DNA of 64,000 nt from Sphaerimonospora thailandensis (lineage in GTDB: Bacteria; Actinomycetota; Actinomycetes; Streptosporangiales; Streptosporangiaceae). The position numbers and the translations under genes were made by a program. Shown here piece after piece: positions 6,411 through 15,248 of this stretch. The stretch is from positions 25,256 through 89,255 of the forward strand of contig NZ_BOOG01000031.1 in assembly GCF_016863115.1 (NCBI RefSeq), in the 5' to 3' direction. Every line of letters starts with the position of its first letter. Position 1 is the first letter of the stretch. The notes under the pieces are model-generated. The model was not told where the DNA came from and ran no database searches. It saw only the letters and a program-made list of their open reading frames with translations.

Positions 6411-9173
6411 TCAGTGTGAAGCCATGTCCACGAAGCGGCTGTAGTGTCCCTGGAAGGCGACCGTCACGGTAGCGGTGGGGCCGTTACGGTGCTTGGCCAC
6501 GATCAGGTCGGCCTCACCCGCGCGGGGGGACTCGCGCTCGTACGCGTCCTCCCGGTGCAAAAGGATGACCATGTCCGCATCCTGCTCGATTGATCCACTT
6601 TCACGAAGATCTGATACTTGTGGGCGTTTGTCCGTACGTTGCTCGGGACCGCGGTTGAGCTGTGAGATCGCGATGACCGGGACCTCCAACTCCTTGGCCA
6701 GCAGCTTGAGCGCACGAGAGATCTCGGAGACCTCCTGCTGGCGGCTCTCGGTCTTCTTGGGCGAGCTCATCAGCTGGAGGTAGTCGACGATCACGAACCG
6801 GAGGTCGTTGCGCTGCTTGAGGCGGCGGCATTTCGCCCGGATCTCCATCATCGACATGTTCGGGGAGTCGTCGATGAACAGCGGCGCGTCCGCCACCTCA
6901 CCCATCCGCCGGGCCAGCCGGGTCCAGTCGTCGTCATTCATCAGACCCGACCGCATGGTGTGCAACGCCACCCGCGCCTCGGCGGAGAGTAACCGCATAG
7001 TGATCTCGTTACGCGACATCTCCAGCGAGAAGATGACGGTCGCCAAACCATTCTTGATCGCCGCAGAACGCGCGAAATCGAGGCCGAGAGTCGAGTTATG
7101 TGTTGGGATGCATGACTTGCTCGCCAAGTACATGTGCTCCGCATTGTCCACCTCGATGCATCGAACGGGCACCGACGACACGTGCCGAACGTTCACGATG
7201 TACCGAACTCGAGTTGCCGGGTGTGCCTTCGTCACCTGCCTTTCGGCCTTCCGCGACAGACGGAACACCTTCTCCGCCGGGGTAAAGTTGATCATGTAGC
7301 AGGTGGACGATTTCGCGGTCCTGCCCTTGACGTCCTTCGTCTTCATCGTGGCCTTGTGACCAAGACTCAAGATGAGTTCGAGGGCATCTTCCGCCAGCCT
7401 CTTGTTCGTTACCGCGAACTGGACCTGGCCACCCCGGCTCACGTAGCCGTCGGTGTCCAGCAGCCCGGCCAACAGGGACCGTCGCTGGTCTGCCGATGCG
7501 CGCAAATACTGCCGGGGTATGTGCTTGTTTCCGAGGACCCCGAGGGCACGCAGGATGGCCTGGACGCTGCCGTGGTGGTCGCGGCAGGCCTGGCATTGCC
7601 TCCCGCCGGTCGAAGGACCTCCGCAGACGACGCAGGCGCGTTCCGGCAAGGGTGGTGACTCTGGAAGCTTCAGTGAGTAGCTAAGGCTCGATCCAACGTG
7701 AGCAACCCGCAGGCCCTCTGCTTCGACATATCCGATGATCTCGGGTTCGACCGTCGTGAACCTTGCGCTCTCACTATGACCGTCACCGAGCCATATGCCC
7801 AGAACGTACGGTGAGAGCGGAAGATCCTGTTTGGGCAGCTCGAACGGCTCGGCTATGCCGACCGCGTGGTTCGGCCGCTTGTCAGCCGAGGCGCATCGCA
7901 GCGTTGCCGCGATCTCCTCCGTGGTCACGATGTCCCCGTGGACGGCGGTCGTCGCGGAATTCTTGGGGCGGCTCACTCGCCCATCAAGAGCGTCGAAGAG
8001 CAGTCTGCGGGAGTAGACCGCCGGTGTGTTCCAGGTGTAATTCCGGACTGGGCCACTGACCGAGCGAGGGGCCTTCCCCGCCGCTCCGACTTCCTTCTGC
8101 ACCGTGTGCAGCACATGACGGAACTCCGCCCCCACGATGGCGAGCGCTTCCTGATGCGTGATTAACTCATCAGGTCCCGTCTGCGAGGCGGCATAGGCCC
8201 CCTGCACCCGCTTCAGGGACGCAGGCGGCCAGTAGAAGGTTCGCTTCGTCTCTGATCGCTGCCGCCGGGAGGCGCGTGTGGTAGTTCGCCACTGATGCTG
8301 GGCGTCGGCCACGATGACGGTGCCGTCGCTGAACTCGACCTCGTAACAGGGCCTGCCGATCATCACATCGGTGGCCGCCACGACACGAGTGGGCGCCCCG
8401 TCAGCACCGAGAAGGTAATCGCCTACCTGGACCTCCCCCATGGTCGTCCAACCGGTCGGCGTTGGCAGCGGGGTGTCGAGAGCCAGCGCCTTACCGATTG
8501 CCGGTCTTGCGGCCACGACGATCATCTGGCCGGGGTGGAGGCCGTTGGTCAACGCGTCGAGGTCCTGGAAGCCGGTGGGGACGCCGACCATCTGGCCGCC
8601 GCGGCTGCCGATGGCCTCGATCTCGTCGAGGGCGCCCGGCATGATCTCCGAGAGCGGGAGGTAATCCTCCGACGTGCGCCGCTCGGTCACCTTGTAGATC
8701 TCGGCCTGGGCCCGGTCGACGAGGTCGTCGACCTCCTCACCCTGCCCGCCGTACCCGTAGGAGACGATCCGCGTGCCCGCCTCGATCAGCCGCCGCAGGA
8801 TGGCCTGCTCTCGGACGATCTTCGCGTAGTAGCCGGCGTTGGCGGCCGTCGGCACGGTCGCGGTCAGTGTGTGGAGGTAGGCGCCGCCGCCCACCCGGGC
8901 GACCTCGCCACGCCGCTGCAACTCGTTGAAGACGGTGACCGCGTCGGCCGGCTCGCCGCGGCCGTAGAGGTCGATGACGGCATCGAAGATGATCTGATGC
9001 GCGGGGCGGTAGAAGTCGTCGGCGCGCAGCACCTCGATCACGTCGGCGATGGCGTCCTTGGACAGCAGCATGCCGCCGAGCACCGACTGCTCGGCCTCGA
9101 TGTTGCTCGGTGGCGTGCGCTCGAACGTCGCGTCCGATTCCCCGGGTCCCCCCGGGAAGTCGATAACGCTCAC
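6411..9173 (-). CDS. dnaB: Replicative DNA helicase DnaB containing an intein
   Basis: 920-residue precursor. The host sequence is split into residues 1-228 and 694-920. The N-terminal extein holds the DnaB N domain (NIEAEQSVLGGMLL) and linker, ending AARPAIGK. The C-terminal extein starts STLGLDFARSAAIKNG and carries Walker B-like VIVDYLQLM, QLNRGPEQRTDKRP and QDADMVILLHREDAY. Removal of the intein restores the RecA-type P-loop AIGKSTLG and gives a 455-residue helicase of normal size. DnaB is the ring helicase loaded at oriC. Without splicing the ATP site is broken, so splicing is required for function. The gene is monocistronic, and its upstream region carries DnaA-box-like sequences. Confidence 0.97.
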   Translation of the reverse strand: MSVIDFPGGPGESDATFERTPPSNIEAEQSVLGGMLLSKDAIADVIEVLRADDFYRPAHQIIFDAVIDLYGRGEPADAVTVFNELQRRGEVARVGGGAYLHTLTATVPTAANAGYYAKIVREQAILRRLIEAGTRIVSYGYGGQGEEVDDLVDRAQAEIYKVTERRTSEDYLPLSEIMPGALDEIEAIGSRGGQMVGVPTGFQDLDALTNGLHPGQMIVVAARPAIGKALALDTPLPTPTGWTTMGEVQVGDYLLGADGAPTRVVAATDVMIGRPCYEVEFSDGTVIVADAQHQWRTTTRASRRQRSETKRTFYWPPASLKRVQGAYAASQTGPDELITHQEALAIVGAEFRHVLHTVQKEVGAAGKAPRSVSGPVRNYTWNTPAVYSRRLLFDALDGRVSRPKNSATTAVHGDIVTTEEIAATLRCASADKRPNHAVGIAEPFELPKQDLPLSPYVLGIWLGDGHSESARFTTVEPEIIGYVEAEGLRVAHVGSSLSYSLKLPESPPLPERACVVCGGPSTGGRQCQACRDHHGSVQAILRALGVLGNKHIPRQYLRASADQRRSLLAGLLDTDGYVSRGGQVQFAVTNKRLAEDALELILSLGHKATMKTKDVKGRTAKSSTCYMINFTPAEKVFRLSRKAERQVTKAHPATRVRYIVNVRHVSSVPVRCIEVDNAEHMYLASKSCIPTHNSTLGLDFARSAAIKNGLATVIFSLEMSRNEITMRLLSAEARVALHTMRSGLMNDDDWTRLARRMGEVADAPLFIDDSPNMSMMEIRAKCRRLKQRNDLRFVIVDYLQLMSSPKKTESRQQEVSEISRALKLLAKELEVPVIAISQLNRGPEQRTDKRPQVSDLRESGSIEQDADMVILLHREDAYERESPRAGEADLIVAKHRNGPTATVTVAFQGHYSRFVDMASH
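7095..8489 (-). other. Class 3 intein with LAGLIDADG endonuclease in dnaB
   Basis: 465 in-frame residues (precursor 229-693) inserted between K228 and S694 of the Walker A motif. The first residue is Ala (ALALDTPLPTPTG), not Cys or Ser, and the C-terminus is PTHN followed by Ser. The class 3 'WCT' triad is complete: W67 in block B (DAQHQW), C444 in block F (VRCIEVDN) and T463 in block G, with penultimate H464 and terminal N465. Two LAGLIDADG motifs are present, VLGIWLGDG (229-237) and LLAGLLDTDG (339-348), so the homing endonuclease looks intact. Between them is a CxxC-9-CxxC cluster (C286, C289, C299, C302), a possible zinc ribbon. This segment appears less GC-biased than the exteins, which fits acquisition by homing. 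Confidence 0.93.
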
Positions 9174-9275
9174 CTCACACCCCCCTGTCGGCCCTCATGC
9201 CGTACCTCGCCCCGTCCACCGGCTCCGACCCGGTGCGACAGTCTCGCGGGCCGCGCCGCCCACGGCAACCTCGCC

Positions 9276-9352
9276 CGTGGACAACGCTGTGGAAAACATG
9301 TGCAGGTCTCGCCCCTCACCTGTGGGAACACTGGGGACAGCCCTGTGGACAA
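9276..9352. promoter_or_regulatory. Cluster of DnaA-box-like sequences upstream of dnaB
   Basis: The 306-bp gap between dnaB and the MATE gene contains CGTGGACAA (9276-9284), TGTGGAAAA (9288-9296), TGTGGGAAC (9321-9329) and TGTGGACAA (9344-9352). The last is the reverse complement of TTGTCCACA, the actinobacterial DnaA box; the others differ by one or two bases. All have the same orientation and lie 100-180 bp upstream of the dnaB start. DnaA-dependent control of dnaB is a reasonable inference. The rest of the gap shows nothing else. Confidence 0.5.
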
Positions 9353-9479
9353 TGCTGCCGTCCCTGCCGAAACCCGCGGCTGACCTGGCCATTCTCCGTC
9401 CACGCCCTGTGGAGGAAAGAAAGTCGCCAGACAGGTTGATACCGATCGAGCATGGCTCGGTAAGCCGCAAAATGAGTTC

Positions 9480-10835
9480 ATGCCTCGTACCGATGAGCCG
9501 GCGGAGCCCGCGGTGGAAGCCGTAGAACAGGACCGGCGTCGCCGGTCGCACGACCGAGAGATCCTCCGGCTGGCCGTTCCGGCCTTCGGGGCACTCGTGG
9601 CGGAACCGCTGTTCCTGCTCACCGACTCCGTCATCGTCGGCCGCCTTCCCGATCCGGCGCTGGGCGCACTCGGCGTGGCCGGCGCGGCCCTGGCCGCCCT
9701 GGTGGGCCTGTGCGTGTTCCTCGCGTACGCCACCACAGCGTCAGTCGCCCGGCAGGTGGGGGCGGGGGACGTCCGGCAGGCGATGCGCCAGGGCATCGAC
9801 GGTCTGTGGCTGGCGGCCGCGATCGGTCTGGTCGTCAGCGCGGCATGCTGGCCTCTTGCACCATTTATCGTACACCTGTTCGGTGCAACGGGGGAGCTCG
9901 CCGCACAGGCCGTCACCTACTTACGCGTAAGCCTCTTCGGCATCCCGGCGATGTTGCTGGTGCTCGCCGGGACCGGCGTACTGCGCGGCATGCAGGACAC
10001 CCGGACACCGCTGGTCGTGTCCGTGGCCTCGTTCGCGCTGAACGGACTGCTCAGCCTCTGGTTCGTTCTCGGGCTCGGCTGGGGGATCGCGGGTTCCGCC
10101 TGGGGGACGGTGGCCGCCCAGGCGCTGTCTGCCGCGGTCTATCTCACGCTGGTGGTGCGGACCGCCCGTCGGCACGGCGCCCCGCTACGGCCCGACCTCG
10201 TCGGCCTCAGGGCCGCCGGCGCCGCCGGGTTCGCCCTGGTCATCCGCACGGCCTGCCTGCAGACCGTGCTGCTGGTGGCCACGTCGATCGCCACCAGGAT
10301 GGGGGACGACCAGATCGGAGCGCACACCATCGCCGCCCGGATCTGGACATTCCTCGCGTTCGCCCTGGACGCGATCGCGATCGCGGGACAGGCGATCACA
10401 GGTCGGACGCTGGGCGCCGGGGACGCCGCCGCCACGCGGGACGCGACCGCCCGCATGGTCCGGTGGGGCATCGCCTGCGGCTTGGTGTTCTGCGCGGCCG
10501 TGCTGCTGACCCGGCCGCTCGTCCCTGGCGTGTTCGACGCCAACGCGGGGGTGACCGCGCACCTGCTGGCCGTACTGTGGCCGGTGGCGCTCTTCCAGCC
10601 GGTCGCCGGCGTCGTCTTCGTGCTCGACGGGGTGCTGATCGGTGCGGGCGATCAGCGCTATCTGGCGTGGGCCGGCCTGTGGGCCACCATCGCCTACCTG
10701 CCGTTCGCCGCGCTGGCCGGCGCGGCCGGCAGCATGGTCGCCCTCTGGCTGGCGCTCGGCGCGTGGATGGTCGCCCGGTTGATCACGCTGGGCATCCGGG
10801 CGTACGGCACGGCCTGGCTGGTCACCGGTGCGTGA
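9480..10835 (+). CDS. MATE-family efflux transporter (DinF-like)
   Basis: 451-residue membrane protein with about twelve predicted helices and the two-fold MATE repeat. Typical motifs include AVPAFGALVAEPLFLLTDSVIVG near the N-terminus, GVLRGMQDTRTPL in the first half and VFVLDGVLIGAGDQRYL in the second. MATE proteins couple multidrug or metabolite export to a proton or sodium gradient. In many actinobacteria a MATE gene sits between dnaB and rplI, as here, so it belongs to the ancestral gene order. No strong Shine-Dalgarno precedes the ATG. Confidence 0.93.
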   Translation: MPRTDEPAEPAVEAVEQDRRRRSHDREILRLAVPAFGALVAEPLFLLTDSVIVGRLPDPALGALGVAGAALAALVGLCVFLAYATTASVARQVGAGDVRQAMRQGIDGLWLAAAIGLVVSAACWPLAPFIVHLFGATGELAAQAVTYLRVSLFGIPAMLLVLAGTGVLRGMQDTRTPLVVSVASFALNGLLSLWFVLGLGWGIAGSAWGTVAAQALSAAVYLTLVVRTARRHGAPLRPDLVGLRAAGAAGFALVIRTACLQTVLLVATSIATRMGDDQIGAHTIAARIWTFLAFALDAIAIAGQAITGRTLGAGDAAATRDATARMVRWGIACGLVFCAAVLLTRPLVPGVFDANAGVTAHLLAVLWPVALFQPVAGVVFVLDGVLIGAGDQRYLAWAGLWATIAYLPFAALAGAAGSMVALWLALGAWMVARLITLGIRAYGTAWLVTGA

Positions 10836-10979
10836 CCGGCGTGCGTGACCCGCGAGTGGCCAGGATTTGATGACCATGTGACATGCGGGGTCTTGTTCCC
10901 TTGATGCCCGTGGGGCACTGTTTCGTAACTGTCCGCCTATGCACGCCCCACAACCGACCCGCTCAGGATTGGCTTCCCG

Positions 10980-12494
10980 GTGTCCTCCCTGTCATCCACT
11001 CCGGACGCACGATCCACCTCGGTCCTGCGCCGTATGCCGTCGGACGAGGTCCTCGGGCTGGGCTCACGGGCCAAGCAGGGGCTCTCCCAGATCTACGGAC
11101 GCGGCGACCTGATCGTCTTCGGCCTCGGCGTGATGATCGGAGCGGGGATCTTCAACATCGCCGGTCGGCAGGCGGCCACGATCGCCGGGCCGGGCGTGAT
11201 CCTCTCCTTCATGATCGCCGGAATCGCCAGCCTCCTCGTGGCCCTGTGCTACGCGGAGCTCGCGTCCGCGATGCCGGTCTCGGGCAGCGCCTACACGTTC
11301 ACCTACGTCGTCTTCGGCGAGATGTGGGCCTGGATCGTCGGCTGTGCGCTCATCGTGGAGTTGGAGCTCGCCGCCGCGTCCGTGGCCAGGGCCTGGTCGC
11401 TGTACGCGGCGCAGACGCTGGCCGACCTCGGTGTGCAGGTGCCCGCACTGGGCGGCAAGGCCGTCGGCCCCGACCTGTTCACGCTGGCCATCCTGACCGT
11501 GCTGACCTTTGTCGTGGCGTTCAACGCCCGGGTCGGCCTGCGCGTGCTGTGGGTCATGGTCGGGGCGAAGCTGGCGGCCATCGCCGCCGTCATCGTCGTC
11601 GGCGCACGGCATGTCGACGCCGCGAACCTCGCGAGCATTCCGGCCGATCCCCTGCCGCTGGCCCGGGACGCCGACGTGCTGCACAGCACGCTTTTCGGCC
11701 TGACCTTCGGCCAGGCGCACGCCTTCGGCTGGCTGGGCATCCTGGCCGCCGCCCCCGCCATCGTCTTCGCGTACGTCGGGTTCGACCTGGTGGCCACCAC
11801 CGCCGAGGAGACCAGGGACGCCCCGCGCGTGGTGCCCCAGGGCATGATCCGGAGCCTGGCGATCACCACGGTCATCTACATCGCGGTCGCGGCCGTGATG
11901 GTGGGCATGGTGCGCTACACGAAGATCTCGTTGGAGACCCCGCTCGGCAACGCCTTCCGGGCCGTCGGCGAGCACTTCATGGTCCACGTCATCAACATCG
12001 GCGCCGTGCTGGGACTCACCACCGTCATCCTCGTGCTGCTGGTCAGCCAGACCCGCGTGGTGTTCGCGATGGCCCGCGACGGGCTGCTGCCCCGAAGCCT
12101 CGGACGGCTCACCGGACGGCACCAGACTCCCGCCACGGCGTCCCTGATCAGCGGTGCCGCCGCCATCCTGCTCGCCGAGCTCGCTCCGGTGCTCACGATG
12201 GAGCAACTCGTCGTGATGGGCACTCTGTTCGCGTTCCTGTTCGTGGCCGCAGGGGTCATCGCGCTGCGCCGGAGGATGCCCGAGCTGCCCGCGAGCTTCC
12301 GTACCCCGCTCTTCCCCCTTGTGCCGGTGCTCGCCATCCTGGCCACGCTCTGGCTGATGGTCAACCTCCAGGTCATCACCTGGATCTACTTCGCCGTGTG
12401 CATGGCCGGCGCGGTGCTGCTCTACCTGCTGTACGGCAGACGCGCGAGCCTGCTGGCCCCGCCCCCGCCGGGCCGGGGCCGCCACCGCCGCTGA
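10980..12494 (+). CDS. APC-family amino acid permease (cationic amino acid transporter type)
   Basis: 504-residue permease with 12-14 predicted helices. The N-terminal GLGVMIGAGIFNIAGRQAA is the unwound first-helix substrate motif of APC transporters, followed by SAMPVSGSAYTFTYVVFGE. AYVGFDLVATTAEETRDAPR and LLVSQTRVVFAMARDGLLP match the CAT/YfnA subgroup. The start is the GTG at 10980. The C-terminus ends 11 nt before the convergent ABC ATPase gene, with no room for a terminator. It probably imports a cationic or neutral amino acid; the exact substrate is not readable. It interrupts the usual MATE-rplI adjacency together with the next three genes. Confidence 0.92.
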   Translation: MSSLSSTPDARSTSVLRRMPSDEVLGLGSRAKQGLSQIYGRGDLIVFGLGVMIGAGIFNIAGRQAATIAGPGVILSFMIAGIASLLVALCYAELASAMPVSGSAYTFTYVVFGEMWAWIVGCALIVELELAAASVARAWSLYAAQTLADLGVQVPALGGKAVGPDLFTLAILTVLTFVVAFNARVGLRVLWVMVGAKLAAIAAVIVVGARHVDAANLASIPADPLPLARDADVLHSTLFGLTFGQAHAFGWLGILAAAPAIVFAYVGFDLVATTAEETRDAPRVVPQGMIRSLAITTVIYIAVAAVMVGMVRYTKISLETPLGNAFRAVGEHFMVHVINIGAVLGLTTVILVLLVSQTRVVFAMARDGLLPRSLGRLTGRHQTPATASLISGAAAILLAELAPVLTMEQLVVMGTLFAFLFVAAGVIALRRRMPELPASFRTPLFPLVPVLAILATLWLMVNLQVITWIYFAVCMAGAVLLYLLYGRRASLLAPPPPGRGRHRR

Positions 12495-12505
12495 ACCCGC
12501 ACTCG

Positions 12506-13243
12506 TCAGAGACGGCCCAGGATCCGGCTGAGGAACTCCCGGGTGCGGGGATGCTCGGGCGCCGTGAAGATCTGCTCGGGCGATCCGCGCTCCAGCAGCA
12601 CCCCGCCGTCGAGAAAGCAGACCGTGTCGGCGATGTCGCGGGCGAACTCCATCTCGTGCGTGGCCAGGATCATCGTCATCCCGGTCGCCTTGAGCTCGCG
12701 GATGACACCGAGGACCTCGGTGACCAGGGTCGGGTCGAGCGCGGAGGTGACCTCGTCGAGCAGCAGCAGCCGCGGCCGGGTGGCGATCGCCCGGATGACG
12801 GCCACCCGCTGCTGCTGTCCGCCGGAGAGTCGGTCGGGATACTCTCCCGCCCGGTCGGCCAGTCCGAACCTCGCGAGCAGTTCCCCGGCCCGCTTCTCGG
12901 CCTCCGCCCGAGGCGTACGGTGGACCTTGCGCGGCGCCAGCGTGATGTTGTCGAGCACGGTCATGTGCGGGAAGAGGTTGTAGGCCTGGAAGACCGTGCC
13001 GATCCGTTTGCGCACCTCGTCCGGGTCCACTCCGGGATCGGTGATCTCCGCGCCGTCGAGGTGGATCGTGCCGTCGTCGACCGCCTCCAGCAGGTTGACG
13101 CAGCGCAGCAGCGTCGACTTGCCCGATCCCGAGGCGCCGATCAGGCAGACGACCTCGTGCGGGGCGACCTCCAGGTCGATGCCGCGCAGCACGCTCTGCC
13201 CGCGGTAGTGCTTCCAGACTCCGTCGATCTTCAGCAGGCTCAT
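12506..13243 (-). CDS. Polar amino acid ABC transporter ATP-binding protein (GlnQ/HisP type)
   Basis: 245-residue ATPase: Walker A GASGSGKST, Q-loop VFQAYNLFPHMTVLDN, signature LSGGQQQRVAV, Walker B LLLLDEVTSALDP and switch ATHEMEFARDIAD. These are diagnostic for polar amino acid importers. Its ATG overlaps the permease stop in an ATGA, indicating translational coupling. It is the last gene of a binding protein-permease-ATPase operon on the minus strand. Confidence 0.95.
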   Translation of the reverse strand: MSLLKIDGVWKHYRGQSVLRGIDLEVAPHEVVCLIGASGSGKSTLLRCVNLLEAVDDGTIHLDGAEITDPGVDPDEVRKRIGTVFQAYNLFPHMTVLDNITLAPRKVHRTPRAEAEKRAGELLARFGLADRAGEYPDRLSGGQQQRVAVIRAIATRPRLLLLDEVTSALDPTLVTEVLGVIRELKATGMTMILATHEMEFARDIADTVCFLDGGVLLERGSPEQIFTAPEHPRTREFLSRILGRL

Positions 13244-14148
13244 GCCCGTCCACCTCCTCCCAAGTGGCGGCGTGCCGTACGCGCGGCCAGGTGGTCGGTG
13301 AGGCGCGCCATCGGCACGGTCAGCGCGATGAACAGCAACGCGGCGGCCAGATAGGGCGTGTAGTTGAAGGTCGAGGCGGCGTGGATCTGGGCCTGGCGAA
13401 GCGCCTCCAAGGGGCCCAGCATGGCGACGAGCGCGCTGTCCTTCTGCAGGGAGACGAAGTCGTTCAGCAGCGGGGGGACCACCCGGCGGACCGCCTGCGG
13501 CAGCACCACATAGCGCATGGTCTGACCGTGGGACAGCGCCAGTGACCGCGCGGCGGCCCGTTGGCTGGGGTGGATCGAGTCGATCCCCGAACGGAACACC
13601 TCGGCGACGTACGCCCCGTACGACAGCACGAGCGCGATGACGCCGAGCGTCACCGGGTCGGCCGGCGCGCCCTGAAGCTGGAGTGCCGGGATGCCGAACC
13701 CGACCAGGTAGACCAGCAGGATGGTGGGGATGCCGCGGAAGATGTCGGTGTACAGCACGGCCAGCGCACGCAGCGGGAAGAACACCGGCGAGCGCAGTCC
13801 GCGCACGAGGGCCACGATCAGCCCCAGCACCAGGATGAACACCTCGGCGACCAGGAAGATCTTGATGTTGAGGAGGAACCCGCGCAACACGTCGGGGAGC
13901 GCCTCGGTGAACGCGGTGGGGCTGAAGAACGTCTCCCTGACCCGAGGCCAGCCCGGTGACGCGGTGACGGCCACGACGACCGTGACGGCGACCAGCAGGG
14001 TGGAGGCCGTGGCGACCGAGACTGACCGCCGGGTTCGGCGGCGCAGCTCGGCCTCGCGGCGGATCTGCCGTTCGCTCTTCACCCAGCTTCTCGTCTCGGG
14101 CGCGGCAGTGACGGTCTCCACCCGGGTCGGCCGCGCCTCCTCGGTCAA
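13240..14148 (-). CDS. Polar amino acid ABC transporter permease
   Basis: 302-residue permease of the HisM/GlnP family. A charged N-terminal cytoplasmic region of about 60 residues precedes the first helix. The family motifs are YTDIFRGIPTILLVYL, YVAEVFRSGIDSIHPSQ and the EAA-like loop AARSLALSHGQTMRYVVLPQA. The start chosen is the TTG at 14148, which overlaps the binding protein stop as TTGA; upstream starts would lie far inside that gene. The ATPase start overlaps its own stop. One permease implies a homodimer. Confidence 0.9.
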   Translation of the reverse strand: MTEEARPTRVETVTAAPETRSWVKSERQIRREAELRRRTRRSVSVATASTLLVAVTVVVAVTASPGWPRVRETFFSPTAFTEALPDVLRGFLLNIKIFLVAEVFILVLGLIVALVRGLRSPVFFPLRALAVLYTDIFRGIPTILLVYLVGFGIPALQLQGAPADPVTLGVIALVLSYGAYVAEVFRSGIDSIHPSQRAAARSLALSHGQTMRYVVLPQAVRRVVPPLLNDFVSLQKDSALVAMLGPLEALRQAQIHAASTFNYTPYLAAALLFIALTVPMARLTDHLAARTARRHLGGGGRA

Positions 14149-15062
14149 CTCAGCTCCGGCGCGCCCGCGGCCGCGGTCAGCCACCGGCTCTCGATCCCGG
14201 CCAGTTCGCCGGACGTCTTGAGCTCACCGAGCGCCTTGTCCACGCAGGGGACCAGGCCGTTGCCCTTCTGGAAGAGCAGGCCGAACTCCTCGGGGGCGTC
14301 CGACTGGGCCGCGAACTGGCCCACGATCTTCGAGCCCTCCACCTGGGCGGCTGTGACGTAGAAGGCGGTCGGCAGGTCCACGACGATCGCGTCGATCTGC
14401 TTGTTCTTCAGCGCGTTGATCGCGTCGATCTGCTGGTTGAACACGCTGGGATCGGCGCCGGGCTGGATCACCTGCCGGACCGCCTGCAGCGCGGTGGTGC
14501 CCGCCTGGACCCCGATCTTGGCATCCTTGAGCTCGGCCAGGGTGGCGGCCTTGGCGAACGTGGAGCCGTCCAGGGCGACCACGCCCTGCTTGACGGTGTA
14601 GTACCCCGCGCTGAAGTCGACGGCCTTCTTACGCTCCGGAGTGATGGAGATCTGGTTGATGTCGAAGTCGAACTTCTTCGGCCCGGGGGCGAACGAGGAG
14701 TCGAAGGGGACGACGGCCCAGACGACCTCGTCCTTGGTGAAGCCCATCTTCTGGGCGACGGCGTACGCCACCGCGCTCTCGAAGCCCTGCCCATTGGCGG
14801 GGTCGTCGTCCTTGAACCACGGCTCGTAGGCCGGCTTGTCGGTGCCGATGGTCAGTTTGCCGGGAGTGACGAGCGTGAGGCCGTCCTTGGCGCAGCTCGC
14901 CGTGGCGGCCGTACCCGTCGCATCGCCGGCGGCCGCGGACGGCTGGCCGTCCGAGGATTGGGAGGCCGGCGCGCATGCGGCGGCGGCCAGCGTGAGGCCG
15001 CCGAACGCCAGAAGCACGGTGGCACGGCGCACGGGTCGACGGCGCACGGGGGAACGGCGCAT
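14145..15062 (-). CDS. Amino acid ABC transporter substrate-binding lipoprotein
   Basis: 305 residues with a lipoprotein signal: Arg-rich start, hydrophobic stretch VLLAFGGLTLAAAAC with the lipobox cysteine at about 30. The mature part is a family 3 solute-binding fold (KLTIGTDKPAYEPWF, GFESAVAYAVAQKMGF, ITPERKKAVDFSAGYY, IGVQAGTTALQAV). The ATG at 15062 is preceded by GGAGG with a 5-nt spacer and was preferred over an upstream ATG. The ligand is probably a polar or charged amino acid. First gene of the import operon; it lies 110 bp beyond the rplI terminator. Confidence 0.92.
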   Translation of the reverse strand: MRRSPVRRRPVRRATVLLAFGGLTLAAAACAPASQSSDGQPSAAAGDATGTAATASCAKDGLTLVTPGKLTIGTDKPAYEPWFKDDDPANGQGFESAVAYAVAQKMGFTKDEVVWAVVPFDSSFAPGPKKFDFDINQISITPERKKAVDFSAGYYTVKQGVVALDGSTFAKAATLAELKDAKIGVQAGTTALQAVRQVIQPGADPSVFNQQIDAINALKNKQIDAIVVDLPTAFYVTAAQVEGSKIVGQFAAQSDAPEEFGLLFQKGNGLVPCVDKALGELKTSGELAGIESRWLTAAAGAPELS

Positions 15063-15172
15063 CACAGCCTCCATCAGCACGATCTTCCACGGAATCCGCA
15101 AATTTAGCTGGGAAGATAGTAGCGTTTTGGCAATACCCGAGTCCGTCCCCGGTCCCCCCGGAAAACGACCGA

Positions 15173-15201
15173 GGCCCCCCTCCGGAGATCGGAGAGGGGC
15201 C
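15173..15201 (-). terminator. Terminator of the rpsF-ssb-rpsR-rplI operon
   Basis: Read on the minus strand, GGCCCCTCTCCG and CGGAGGGGGGCC form a GC-rich stem 48 nt after the rplI stop, followed shortly by GTTTTCC. It separates the ribosomal operon from the amino acid import operon. Confidence 0.75.
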
Positions 15202-15248
15202 CGATGGTGATCAGGTCGGGGTGTTCGGCGAACACTTCCGACGGAGGA

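Noticed and set aside
7100..8480. Separate endonuclease gene within dnaB
   Set aside because: The frame is continuous with both DnaB exteins and has intein splice motifs, so it is an intein, not an independent gene.
9195..9551. 118-codon minus-strand frame between dnaB and the MATE gene
   Set aside because: It overlaps the MATE start, lacks motifs, and the region is better explained by DnaA-box-like sequences.
11064..13253. Very long minus-strand open frame (729 codons) across the APC permease and ABC ATPase genes
   Set aside because: High-GC shadow: no motifs, Arg/Gly/Asp-rich composition, and both overlapping genes are unmistakable in other frames.
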